A stretch of DNA of 25,575 bases from an uncultured Collinsella sp. GTDB lineage: Bacteria > Actinomycetota > Coriobacteriia > Coriobacteriales > Coriobacteriaceae. The notes beneath the pieces are model-generated. The model worked only from the letters and a program-made list of their open reading frames with translations, ran no database searches and was not told where the DNA came from. Positions 17,059 through 24,295 of this stretch are shown here, one piece after another; position 1 is the stretch's first letter, and the number at the start of each line of letters is the position of its first letter. A program made the translations under genes and the position numbers. The stretch spans positions 1 through 25,575 of the forward strand of contig URUI01000024.1 in assembly GCA_900551015.1 (NCBI GenBank), written 5' to 3'.

Positions 17059-18003
17059 TTATTGAGTCTCCGTCGTGCCCGTCAGGGTAGTTCCGCTCAC
17101 GCTAATGCCCAGGTCACCCCAGCCACCGGGCGTTTTGCCGTCCGCTCGGTAAAAGTTGACGACCATCGAACCCGGCTCCATGGTGAACGTAGCCTTGCGA
17201 GCTGCAGCATCCACCGTCGCGCCATGGTTGATCTCAAAGAACGGGTCGATCTCCACGTTCTCCCCCCACGCGAGCGTGACGTTTGCCGGTGCGCCCGTAA
17301 CCGTCACGCGGTAGTTGTACGCAGCGTAATCAGCAAACTTGCCAGCCTCATAGACCAGCGCGCCCTCAACCGCAGCGGTCTTGACCTCGGCCCTCTTTGA
17401 CGGCACGACTTTCGCCGCCAGACAGGCTAGCTCGGTGCCGGGGCTCTGCTCCGATACGACCGTGGCCTTAATCACAAAGTATGCTTGTCCCAACTTACCC
17501 TCGGGGAAGGTCACGGTGTAGTCGTTCTTGGTAGGTTGATTCTCCGGAAGCGTGACGCTGCTACCGGGCTGGGGCGCATAGCTCCACGTGGCACCATCGA
17601 GCCCATACCCCTCGACCGTCAAGGTATACGTCACGTTTTTATCGTTGCAGAAGTTGCTGTTGCTCAGCAAATAGTTATAGATGCTAAAGGTGAAGCTGCA
17701 CTGCTTGTTGTTGGGATATACCGTAACGGAGCGCTGGGCGCGGTCGAGCTCGTCGTTGCCAGGCGCACTCATATAGCCCGTGAGCAGGTCGCTCGCAAAC
17801 AGGCTCTGCGCGGTGCCCGTTGCGGCGACGGACTTTAGAAATCCGTTGGCGGTGTAGGCGGAATAGGTAAAGTAACCACCCGTCACGAGCGCCACGGCGC
17901 AAGCAAGTGCGATTGCTGCCACAACCAGCTTATTCTTGGCTAGGCTCTTGCTTTTTGCCAGCTGCTCGCGCTCGGCATCCTGCTGCTTCTCTCGCTTCTC
18001 CAT
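17059..18003 (-). CDS. Membrane-anchored surface protein C of the GLUG operon, unknown family
   Basis: A 314-residue protein that I do not recognise by name. A charged cytoplasmic start (MEKREKQQDAEREQLAKSKS) is followed by a single TM helix at about residues 26-46, then an extracellular region of about 265 residues rich in Thr, Val and Gly, with alternating beta-strand patterns such as YTLTVEGYGLDG and YNYRVTVTGAPANVTLAWGE. Just after the TM lies YTANGFLKSVAATG, similar to the motif after the TM in the two preceding proteins. Four Cys occur in the ectodomain or TM. A GGAGAGGGGG Shine-Dalgarno overlaps the stop of the preceding gene, 14 bases away, and the giant GLUG gene follows 40 bases downstream. 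The pattern recalls TasA/camelysin-type or pilin-like subunits, but no dedicated SipW peptidase or sortase is nearby, so this is only a structural analogy. Confidence 0.82.
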   Translation of the reverse strand: MEKREKQQDAEREQLAKSKSLAKNKLVVAAIALACAVALVTGGYFTYSAYTANGFLKSVAATGTAQSLFASDLLTGYMSAPGNDELDRAQRSVTVYPNNKQCSFTFSIYNYLLSNSNFCNDKNVTYTLTVEGYGLDGATWSYAPQPGSSVTLPENQPTKNDYTVTFPEGKLGQAYFVIKATVVSEQSPGTELACLAAKVVPSKRAEVKTAAVEGALVYEAGKFADYAAYNYRVTVTGAPANVTLAWGENVEIDPFFEINHGATVDAAARKATFTMEPGSMVVNFYRADGKTPGGWGDLGISVSGTTLTGTTETQ

Positions 18004-18017
18004 GTGCGCCCCCTCTC

Positions 18018-18857
18018 CTACTTACCGCTCGTGTTGCGCGCGATCAGGTAGATCACATCGGTCTCTTTGGCGCTCTCGTCCCACGAAAGCTTGATGATAA
18101 AGTTGAGCGTGTCATTGTCAGTCGAGCCGTCGAGCGTCTTAGCGTTGAGTTCGCTCTTGCCGAATTTCTTGTATCGGTAGAGCGGGCGCGCGTTGCGCTG
18201 GACGTTTTGATAGTCCTTGAACGTAGGGTCGCTTGCGCCCTCGCCCGGCACGGCTGCCAGACCGTCGTTCTCCTTGTTGATATATTCGAAGCTCGTAAGC
18301 AGGTTCTCTCCGGTTGCTTTCCAGCTATAAGATTTGCCGTCTGCGGTACCGCTCACGTCGGGCGTCTGGAGCGCAGACGTGTTCTCGGCTCTGTACAGCT
18401 CAATAGTGAGACCTGTAATGTTGGTCGTATTCGCGAGTTGCAGCTCAAAACCGTCACCGCCCGTTTGCACGCAAAACGCGCGCTTGAGCGTCACCGTGTT
18501 GCCAGTCTTGGTATCGCCGTATTCGGGGTTGTAGCTCAGGTCGATCTGCTCTGTTGCCGTAGCGTTGGGGCCCAGCACTTTGAGCTCTGCCGGCTCCTTG
18601 ATCTTGCCGACGGTGGAGCCGCGATTGGCATCGACGAACCATCCGAGCGTCAATCCCAGCAACACGAGAAGCACGGTAAGCAAGCCCATGATGGCAAGGG
18701 ATTCGCGACGGTGGCCGCTCACCCAAGCCTTGATACGCTCGATGCGGCCAGCCGGACGCGCTTCGCCGTGCGAGCCGAACCCGTTGCCGCCGGGGTTTGC
18801 CGCTCCTTCGTTGTGTTTGATATCGCCCTGCTCGCGGGCATTAAGCTGCTCGTCCAT
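18018..18857 (-). CDS. Membrane-anchored surface protein B of the GLUG operon, unknown family
   Basis: A 279-residue protein of unrecognised family. It has a hydrophilic cytoplasmic part of about 50 residues, a single TM helix at about residues 54-74, then GWFVDANRGSTVGKI and an ectodomain of about 200 residues with beta-like segments (GNTVTLKRAFCVQ, NFIIKLSWDESAKETDVIYL). The short block after the TM resembles those of its two neighbours, which suggests that the three genes arose by duplication. The ATG immediately follows the TAA of the upstream gene (TAAATG), with AAGGAGG 11 bases before it inside the upstream gene, so the pair is translationally coupled. The most likely role is a surface subunit or docking protein for the exoprotein encoded two genes downstream; this is inferred from the operon only. 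Confidence 0.82.
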   Translation of the reverse strand: MDEQLNAREQGDIKHNEGAANPGGNGFGSHGEARPAGRIERIKAWVSGHRRESLAIMGLLTVLLVLLGLTLGWFVDANRGSTVGKIKEPAELKVLGPNATATEQIDLSYNPEYGDTKTGNTVTLKRAFCVQTGGDGFELQLANTTNITGLTIELYRAENTSALQTPDVSGTADGKSYSWKATGENLLTSFEYINKENDGLAAVPGEGASDPTFKDYQNVQRNARPLYRYKKFGKSELNAKTLDGSTDNDTLNFIIKLSWDESAKETDVIYLIARNTSGK

Positions 18858-19949
18858 TTATTTATCCGCCTCCTTGGCGGTAAAGCGCACGCGAATGTAC
18901 TTGACGTTCTTGCCGATAATCTCGTCGGCGTTGTTGTAATAATTGGCGCAGGTTTCCACATCCGCAGAGGACATGCCGGCTCCGACAGGCGGAACCGCGC
19001 TAGGCGCCTGACCTGGCACGCTCGTGCTATCGGCGCGGAAATAGCACGCGTGGTTATTGTTGATGTCGCCGACGAGGGTCGTGTATCCCCCCTCGTCGCC
19101 TGTGTTAGCGAAAAGGTTGCCACCGTAGCCGGCGTTGCCCGTGCGAACATAGCTCTTGAACTGCTCCGGCCAAATCCAGTAGAGGGTTTTGGTGACGGTT
19201 TCGGTCGTATTGTTTGAGCCCTCAGCACGAAAGCTCTTCGCCGGAATGGTAAAGCTCTGTGTGATGACGGTGACGCTCGCTCCGTCCTGGGTCACCGTGG
19301 TTGTCGTGGGAACCAGCGGATTGGAGTAAAAGCCAGAGGTGTCTTTGCCCTGGAAAACCAAGATATGGCCGCGCACCAGATTTTTAAGCGAGTTGATGAT
19401 CTCTTCATTTTTCGATGCGTCCGTAGCAGTGCCGTCCGTGCCCGCAAAGCTCGTCTGGACAGAAATCTCCCAGGTCATCTCCACCGTAATATCGTGCAGG
19501 TCGTTGCAGAGCGGCTTGACGTTGAGCTGAAGCTGGCCCGCCGACCCCGGAGAAAGACTGCCATCGGCACTCATGTTATTGAGGTTGAAAAGATTGTTCA
19601 CGGCAAGGCTTGTACTGTCCGACGCGTAGTTGTCCTGGGCGTCGTACTTACCTGCCGTGCCGCCCTGCGTTCCCGAGAGCACAAACCGTGGGCCCTTCGC
19701 CCCGATCGTACTCCCCGTGGCACTCACTCGGTTATTCGCGGCAAACCAGGCCAGGCATGCAAAGATGGCAACGATGGCGGCCAGCACAAACAGACCGCTC
19801 ACCAGGAAATCCTTCCAGAAATCCTTGAGGGTCCGCACATGCTCGTCGGCAGCTTGGCGGTACTCGGCCGCCGTCTTGTGCTGCTGGAGCTCGCTATGTC
19901 GGTCCATGCCACTCATCGTTTGCGTTTGCCCTGCTAGCGGGCGTGCCAT
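18858..19949 (-). CDS. Membrane-anchored surface protein A, first gene of the GLUG operon, unknown family
   Basis: A 363-residue protein with about 48 cytoplasmic residues, one TM helix at about 49-69 (FLVSGLFVLAAIVAIFACLA) and then WFAANNRVSATGSTIGAKG leading into a ~290-residue ectodomain with beta-rich stretches (HDITVEMTWEISVQTS, VTVITQSFTIPAKSF). The aromatic-Asn-Ser-Ala-Thr-Gly block after the TM is echoed in proteins B and C. The start is uncertain: at the ATG at 19949 a GGAAAGG sits with no spacing, which is too close, while the ATG at 19916 (MSGM) has AGGG 12 bases upstream, which is slightly long. The stop codon touches the next ATG. It may be a TasA/camelysin-like or pilin-like subunit, but the family is not identified with confidence. 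Confidence 0.8.
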   Translation of the reverse strand: MARPLAGQTQTMSGMDRHSELQQHKTAAEYRQAADEHVRTLKDFWKDFLVSGLFVLAAIVAIFACLAWFAANNRVSATGSTIGAKGPRFVLSGTQGGTAGKYDAQDNYASDSTSLAVNNLFNLNNMSADGSLSPGSAGQLQLNVKPLCNDLHDITVEMTWEISVQTSFAGTDGTATDASKNEEIINSLKNLVRGHILVFQGKDTSGFYSNPLVPTTTTVTQDGASVTVITQSFTIPAKSFRAEGSNNTTETVTKTLYWIWPEQFKSYVRTGNAGYGGNLFANTGDEGGYTTLVGDINNNHACYFRADSTSVPGQAPSAVPPVGAGMSSADVETCANYYNNADEIIGKNVKYIRVRFTAKEADK

Positions 19950-20046
19950 CCTTTCCGCTCGGTCGCGTTTATCCGTTGTTCGCAGGTAGAGAATTCAGGC
20001 AGAATACAACACCGTACGATAAGGTAAAAGAATAGCATTGACCTGC

Positions 20047-20068
20047 GGCTTGCTCCACAACGCAAGCC
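20047..20068. promoter_or_regulatory. Inverted repeat upstream of the surface operon
   Basis: GGCTTGC/GCAAGCC with an 8-base loop lies about 100 bases upstream of the first gene of the operon. It could be an operator or leader hairpin; no T-run follows on either strand. I see no confident promoter hexamers in 19950-20140, which is otherwise unremarkable AT-richer sequence. Confidence 0.35.
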
Positions 20069-20151
20069 TTAATGATGTCTTAAAGATTACGAACAGCAGC
20101 CACGCCCATATGCCAAGGACTTGGTGCAAACTAATCTGCCCCCTGCACCAA

Positions 20152-20194
20152 AACCGGGGTGGGGCCCGCTGTTCTTGCAGGCCCCACCCCGGTT
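20152..20194 (-). terminator. Strong rho-independent terminator after the flavoenzyme gene
   Basis: A perfect 15-bp stem AACCGGGGTGGGGCC with its complement encloses a 13-base loop; on the minus strand it runs into TTTT. It is the best terminator for the flavoenzyme gene at 20269 and insulates the surface operon. Confidence 0.88.
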
Positions 20195-20223
20195 GATGGT
20201 CTATGTGCGCAGGGACGCAGTCG

Positions 20224-20253
20224 GGCGGGGCGGATCCGTGCTACCGCCCCGCC
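20224..20253 (-). terminator. Second hairpin directly after the flavoenzyme stop codon
   Basis: A perfect 10-bp stem GGCGGGGCGG/CCGCCCCGCC with a 10-base loop lies 15 bases beyond the stop. It has no T-run, so it is more likely a 3'-end stabiliser or the first part of a tandem terminator than a terminator by itself. Confidence 0.5.
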
Positions 20254-20268
20254 TGGCCGCGAAGTTAA

Positions 20269-22299
20269 CTACAGCTCGTTGGCCGCGTGATATGCCGTGC
20301 GAATGGCGCTCGCAATGTCGGCGGTGCGCTCGCCCGAGCAGTCGCCCACGCAGGTCACGGGCACCGTCACGCCGTCCAGGTCAAACGCGTTGGCCCTGGA
20401 GCCCACGGCCATCACCACGTAATCGCAGGCGATCTTCACCGGCTCCTCGGCGCCGTCCTCGGTGGTGCGAACAGCCTCCACGCCCTCGTCGGTAATGGCG
20501 GTCAGGCGGGTCTTCACGTGCTGCTCCACGTTGTGCTCGGCAAAGTCGCTCATGATCAGCGGCAGAATGGTCTCGGACTCGCCCGCGGCAATCTTGTCGA
20601 GCATCTCGACGATCGCCACCTCACAGCCGTGCTGCAGCAGGTACTCGGCAGTCTCGGTACCCACCAGGCCACCGCCAATGACGGCGACGCGGCCCGTAAG
20701 CTCCGCCTTGCCGGCCAGCACGTCCCAGCTCGAGACGACCTTGTCCGAATCGGCGCCGGATACGGGAATGACCACGTCGTGCGCGCCCACAGCCACAATC
20801 GCGGCGTCGGCGGCGTTGAGGTCCTCGGCGGTAGCGGCATGGTTGAGCTCAACCTTCACGCCCAGGCCGGGCAGAATCTTCTCGTAGTACTCGACCGAGC
20901 GCATGATCTCGTCCTTGCGCGGAGGCGCGGCCGCCAGCACAATCTGGCCGCCCAGATGGTCGCTCGCCTCATAGACGGTCACATCATAGCCGCGCTTGGC
21001 CGCCACGCGCGCGGCCTCCAGGCCGGCAATGCCGCCGCCCACCACGGCGATCTTCTTGTCGCCCTCGCCCGGCTTGATGGCGATGGTCGCCTCGTCGCCG
21101 TTCTCGGCATTGAGCACGCACGAGATGTACTTGCGGTTTTGAATCGCATCGACGCAGCCCTTGTTGCAGTTGAGGCACTCGCGGATGGGCTCACCCGTGG
21201 CGGCCTTCAGCGCAATGTCGGGGTCGCACATGAGCGAGCGGCCGTAGGCGATGATGTCGGCCGCGCCATCCTCCAGGATCTTCTCGCCGGCCTCGACCGA
21301 AACCACGCGGCCGACGGTTGCCACCGGCACGGAGACCAGGGCCTTAACGCGCTCGGCCACAGGCAGCGTCCAGTTGTAGGGCATGGCGCCCATGGGCGGA
21401 ATGGTGTCGCCCATGTTACCGGTGTGGTTGGCCTGTGCGACCTGGATCATGTCGATGCCCGCGCCCTCGAGCAGCTTGGCGAACTCGCAGGCCTCGTCGG
21501 GCTGCAGGCCACCCTTGCCGCGCGGCGTGCCGTCGGGGTTCTCCATGATCACGGGGAGCTTGTACTCCACCATCAGCTGCGGCGCGGCTTCCTTAATGGA
21601 AGCGACGACCTCCAGCGCGTAGCGGACGCGGTTCTCGAACGAGCCACCGTACTCGTCGGTGCGCTGGTTGAGGATGGCCGAACATAGCGAACCCACCAAG
21701 CGGTCGCCGTGGACCTCGATGGCGTCGATGCCAGCCTGCTGCGCGCGGGCGGCCGAGGCGGCGATAGCCTCCTTGATCTGGGTGAGCTGTTCCACGCTCG
21801 CCTCGTTCACAAAGTGCTGCATGTCGTGGTGCAGCTTGGCGTAGGCCTGCTTGCGAATCTCGTTGGACTCGGCCATCTTGGCGGCAAAGGTCTCCTCATC
21901 GCCGGCGGCCTTGGCCTCCTGCGCGGCCTTGGCGGCGGCCATGGAGCCCATGACCATGCGGCCGACGCCGGGGACGTCGTACTCGGGGTGGAACAGCTGC
22001 AGCGCGACCTTGGCGCCGTGCTTGTGGACGGCGTCGGCCAGGGCCTTAAACGTGGGGATCTGAGCGTCGGTCGCCAGCTTGGGCGTGGGGCTTGCGGTCA
22101 TAACGGGAGCGACGTCGCCGATGACGATGTAGCTCACGCCGCCACGGGCCAGGCGCTCGTAAAAAGCCAGGCTGCGCTCGCCGATGGAACCGTCGCGCTC
22201 CTCGTAGCCGGTGGTTAGCGGCGGGAACATAATGCGGTTCTTGAGCTCAAGGGGGCCAACCGTAATGGGCTGGAGCAGCTTGGATGCAGGTGCGGTCAT
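20269..22299 (-). CDS. Old-yellow-enzyme/2-enoate-reductase-type FMN, [4Fe-4S], FAD oxidoreductase
   Basis: A 676-residue two-domain flavoenzyme. I choose the ATG at 22299 because AGAGAGG lies 7 bases upstream; the ATG at 22305 would have no spacing. Residues 1 to about 350 form the FMN-binding TIM barrel (PLELKNRIMFPPL; RTDEYGGSFENRVRYALEVV). CLNCNKGC and a fourth Cys 11 residues later (about residues 373-395) bind the [4Fe-4S] cluster. GGGIAGLEAARVAAKRGYDV near residue 420 binds FAD, and AVIGGGLVGTETAEYL near 545 the NAD(P)H. Relatives (2,4-dienoyl-CoA reductase, BaiCD/BaiH, 2-enoate reductase) reduce activated C=C bonds with NAD(P)H. Two oddities: an Ala/Lys/Glu-rich insertion near residues 120-165, and HGDRLVGSLCSAILNQR where many relatives have HGAHGYL, so the substrate is likely to differ. 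It stands alone, between its own promoter and terminators. Confidence 0.93.
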   Translation of the reverse strand: MTAPASKLLQPITVGPLELKNRIMFPPLTTGYEERDGSIGERSLAFYERLARGGVSYIVIGDVAPVMTASPTPKLATDAQIPTFKALADAVHKHGAKVALQLFHPEYDVPGVGRMVMGSMAAAKAAQEAKAAGDEETFAAKMAESNEIRKQAYAKLHHDMQHFVNEASVEQLTQIKEAIAASAARAQQAGIDAIEVHGDRLVGSLCSAILNQRTDEYGGSFENRVRYALEVVASIKEAAPQLMVEYKLPVIMENPDGTPRGKGGLQPDEACEFAKLLEGAGIDMIQVAQANHTGNMGDTIPPMGAMPYNWTLPVAERVKALVSVPVATVGRVVSVEAGEKILEDGAADIIAYGRSLMCDPDIALKAATGEPIRECLNCNKGCVDAIQNRKYISCVLNAENGDEATIAIKPGEGDKKIAVVGGGIAGLEAARVAAKRGYDVTVYEASDHLGGQIVLAAAPPRKDEIMRSVEYYEKILPGLGVKVELNHAATAEDLNAADAAIVAVGAHDVVIPVSGADSDKVVSSWDVLAGKAELTGRVAVIGGGLVGTETAEYLLQHGCEVAIVEMLDKIAAGESETILPLIMSDFAEHNVEQHVKTRLTAITDEGVEAVRTTEDGAEEPVKIACDYVVMAVGSRANAFDLDGVTVPVTCVGDCSGERTADIASAIRTAYHAANEL

Positions 22300-22351
22300 G
22301 GACATTCCTCTCTTGTAGGCGCGGCGGCGATGTTGCCGCGTAGTTGTCTAG

Positions 22352-22381
22352 AGGATATGGCATGGGAGCACAGTGGCGCAA
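22352..22381 (-). promoter_or_regulatory. Candidate promoter of the flavoenzyme gene
   Basis: On the minus strand TTGCGC (22376-22381) is followed after 18 bases by TATCCT (22352-22357), about 50 bases upstream of the chosen start. A small GCGGC/GCCGC hairpin (22324-22339) would lie in the leader. Both hexamers are weak. Confidence 0.35.
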
Positions 22382-22434
22382 CGGAAATCGGCAGACAGCA
22401 GGTAGCGGCAGGTGGATGGGGCGGGGCCGGCTGC

Positions 22435-22904
22435 CGGTTTGTCTCGATCTGTAACAGTAAGACCCTATTTTGCCGAGCAACTGTTACAGATCGAGACAAA
22501 CCGAAACCGTCCCGGCGGAAAATCTCAATCTGTAACATCTACAGGCCAAAAACGACCCTAGATGTTACAGATCGAGACATTCCTCTCGACCCATCCTCAA
22601 CAATCTAGATCTGTAACATCTGGACCCACTTTTGCCCCTTTACTGTTACAGATCGAGACAAACCAATCTAGCCTGCCGAAAGATCTAGATCTGTAACGGT
22701 TACTCGGCAAAATGGGCCCCAGATGTTACAAATCAAGACAAACGGGACCCGCCTGCAAGAAAATCTCAATCTGTAACAACAACTCGGCAAAATCCGTCCC
22801 TCATGTTACAGATTTAGACAAACCGTCCAGGCGGGGACTCAACATCTCAATCTGTAACACCTAGCCGCCCAAATCGGGTCTAGATGTTACAGATCGAGAT
22901 TTTG
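22435..22904. repeat. Tandem array of six palindromic units, ~81-bp period
   Basis: Six hairpin units start near 22435, 22520, 22602, 22681, 22760 and 22843. Each consists of an arm like GTCTCGATCTGTAACA, a loop of about 20 bases and the complementary arm TGTTACAGATCGAGAC. Unit 1 has a perfect 24-bp stem (22435-22458 with 22480-22503); the others have a few mismatches. The loops share a core like CTCGGCAAAATGGG; units 1 and 3 carry it inverted, the others forward. Linkers of about 18 bases are also partly alike (CCGTCC-GGCGG). No Cas gene is near and there are no unique spacers, so it is not CRISPR. It resembles a BIME/REP-type cluster or a repeat that folds as RNA. Confidence 0.93.
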
Positions 22905-22948
22905 TTTGAGAGGCCGAGAATTGGACCGAAAATACGGTCCCGGAATAA

Positions 22949-22979
22949 CAAAAAAGCTCGCCGGCTAGGCCGACGAGCT
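22949..22979 (-). terminator. Terminator of the initiator tRNA gene
   Basis: An 11-bp stem AGCTCGCCGGC pairs with GGCCGACGAGCT (one wobble) and on the minus strand runs into TTTTTT. It starts 10 bases after the CCA end of the tRNA. Confidence 0.88.
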
Positions 22980-22988
22980 GCAATTTCT

Positions 22989-23065
22989 TGGTCGCGGGGG
23001 CAGGATTTGAACCTACGACCTCCGGGTTATGAGCCCGGCGAGCTACCAGACTGCTCCACCCCGCA
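22989..23065 (-). tRNA. Initiator tRNA-Met (CAU)
   Basis: The 77-base cloverleaf has anticodon CAU in CCGGG-CTCATAA-CCCGG, the three consecutive G-C pairs that mark initiator tRNAs, a normal T-loop (TTCAAAT) and an encoded CCA end. The first acceptor position reads U1 opposite G72, so the end pair is a wobble instead of Watson-Crick, in keeping with the weak 1-72 pair of bacterial initiators (C1/A72 in E. coli). Confidence 0.96.
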
Positions 23066-23096
23066 ATGTCTGGGCGCCTCATGTGCGCAAGAAAGA

Positions 23097-23125
23097 ATCT
23101 TACGCGGGAGTTCGGTAAACGGCAA
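23097..23125 (-). promoter_or_regulatory. Promoter of the initiator tRNA
   Basis: On the minus strand TTGCCG (23120-23125), exactly 17 bases and TAAGAT (23097-23102) form a good sigma-70-type promoter ending about 31 bases before the tRNA. Confidence 0.7.
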
Positions 23126-23217
23126 GGAAAATCTCGTAGAGCATAATTCCTTCATATTTAAACTCCTCAGCCCATATCACCGTCAACGAATCGCAGTCGA
23201 GCGCCGTCGGCGACGCG

Positions 23218-23223
23218 TATACA
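23218..23223 (+). promoter_or_regulatory. Possible -10 box of coaX
   Basis: TATACA (within TATACAAT) lies 38 bases upstream of the coaX start. No good -35 is seen 16-18 bases before it. Confidence 0.35.
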
Positions 23224-23261
23224 ATGGTGCGCGTCCTTTTACGCCGACACCTGGAGTAGAC

Positions 23262-24035
23262 ATGCTGCTCGCTATCGATATGGGAAACACGCAGACGGCC
23301 ATGGGCCTGTTTGACGGAGACGAGCTGGTGCAGTCATGGCGCATGCCCACCGACCGCTCCTATACCGCCGACGAGATCCACGTGCGCCTGATGGGCTTCT
23401 TTAAGATGTACGACCTCTCGCTCAACGCGGTCGATGCGATTGCCTTTGCCGGCGTGGTGCCGCAGCTCTCGCGCGAGTGGCACGCCGTGGCCGACCGCAT
23501 CGCGGCAGACGCCATCGTCATTGGGCCACAGACGGCCGCGGTGACCAAGCTGCGGGCGGCGCGTCCCCAGGCCGTTGGTGCCGACCGCATCGCCAACGCC
23601 GTCGCTGCCGAGACCTTCTACGGCGCCCCGGCGATCGTGGTGGACTTTGGCACCGCAACCAATATCGACGTCATCGACGAGGACGGCTATTACATTGGCG
23701 GAGCGATTGCGCCGGGCATCCGCATTTCGATGGACGCGCTCGCCGCCCGAGCCGCCAAGCTCGCCAGCGTTCCGCTTGAGGCACCCGAGCACGTCATCGG
23801 CCGCGATACCGAGGAGTGCATCAAAGTCGGCGCCGTAACGGGCGCCGCAGCCATGGCCGAGGGCCTGGTCGCCCGCATGAAGCGCGAGCTGGGGCGCGAG
23901 GACGCCACCGTTATCGCCACAGGCGGTCTCGCCAGCATCGTCGCCGATTCGACCGACGCCTTCGACGTGGTCGACGGGCAGCTCACTATCAAAGGCATCT
24001 GCGAAATCTACCGCCGCATGCAGAAGCTGGGATAG
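23262..24035 (+). CDS. coaX: Type III pantothenate kinase
   Basis: CoaX phosphorylates pantothenate with ATP in the first step of coenzyme A synthesis, in the cytoplasm. The 257-residue length is normal for the family. Visible motifs are the phosphate-binding DMGNTQTAMGLF at residue 6, GADRIANAVAA near 106, and DFGTATNIDVIDEDGYYIGG with AIAPGI near 127, all typical of the ASKHA fold of type III enzymes. The ATG at 23262 is chosen because GGAG lies 5 bases upstream and the protein then begins exactly at the family start; the frame is open further upstream only across the tRNA region. It is the only plus-strand gene here, converging on the biotin-ligase-like gene across the 41-bp palindromes. 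Type III enzymes are not feedback-inhibited by CoA and need a monovalent cation (family knowledge). Confidence 0.97.
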   Translation: MLLAIDMGNTQTAMGLFDGDELVQSWRMPTDRSYTADEIHVRLMGFFKMYDLSLNAVDAIAFAGVVPQLSREWHAVADRIAADAIVIGPQTAAVTKLRAARPQAVGADRIANAVAAETFYGAPAIVVDFGTATNIDVIDEDGYYIGGAIAPGIRISMDALAARAAKLASVPLEAPEHVIGRDTEECIKVGAVTGAAAMAEGLVARMKRELGREDATVIATGGLASIVADSTDAFDVVDGQLTIKGICEIYRRMQKLG

Positions 24036-24070
24036 AGTAAACGCCAGGTCGCAGCAACCAGCCGCCAATC

Positions 24071-24111
24071 CTATTCCTCAAAAACGAAATTGTTTCAATT
24101 TTGAGGAATAG
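24071..24111. repeat. 41-bp palindrome, copy 1
   Basis: CTATTCCTCAAAA and TTTTGAGGAATAG form a perfect 13-bp stem; GAAA/TTTC pair again inside, leaving a 3-base loop. It lies 35 bases after coaX and may end its transcript, although no T-run follows. Confidence 0.9.
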
Positions 24112-24155
24112 AGACTCCTCGAATACGCCCAGCGCAGCGATATCGTGCATGTTTC

Positions 24156-24196
24156 CTATTCCTCAAAAACGAAAATTTTTCAGTTTTGAGGAATAG
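24156..24196. repeat. 41-bp palindrome, copy 2
   Basis: The same CTATTCCTCAAAA/TTTTGAGGAATAG stem as copy 1, with only a few changes in the centre, 85 bp further on and in the same orientation. The bases between the copies are unrelated to the palindrome. Confidence 0.9.
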
Positions 24197-24224
24197 GGCG
24201 CTGGCAACCCATTCCCCAGATAGG

Positions 24225-24259
24225 CGAAACCCTCCCCGGCACAGGCCGAAGAGGGCTTC
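24225..24259 (-). terminator. Probable terminator of the folK/biotin-ligase-like pair
   Basis: GAAACCCTC-CCCGGC pairs imperfectly with GCCGAA-GAGGGCTTC around a 4-base loop and on the minus strand ends in GGGTTTC. It lies about 37 bases beyond the stop. The T-run is short. Confidence 0.6.
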
Positions 24260-24295
24260 GTTGTCATCGTTATCTTTGAGCGCGGGCGCCTCGCG

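Noticed and set aside
22435..22904. CRISPR array
   Set aside because: Repeats are palindromic units with related loops and related linkers, there are no unique spacers of constant size, and no cas genes are present.
22884..23261. Extended N-terminus of coaX reaching back to 22884
   Set aside because: It would cross the initiator tRNA and its promoter; the ATG at 23262 has a Shine-Dalgarno and matches the family start.
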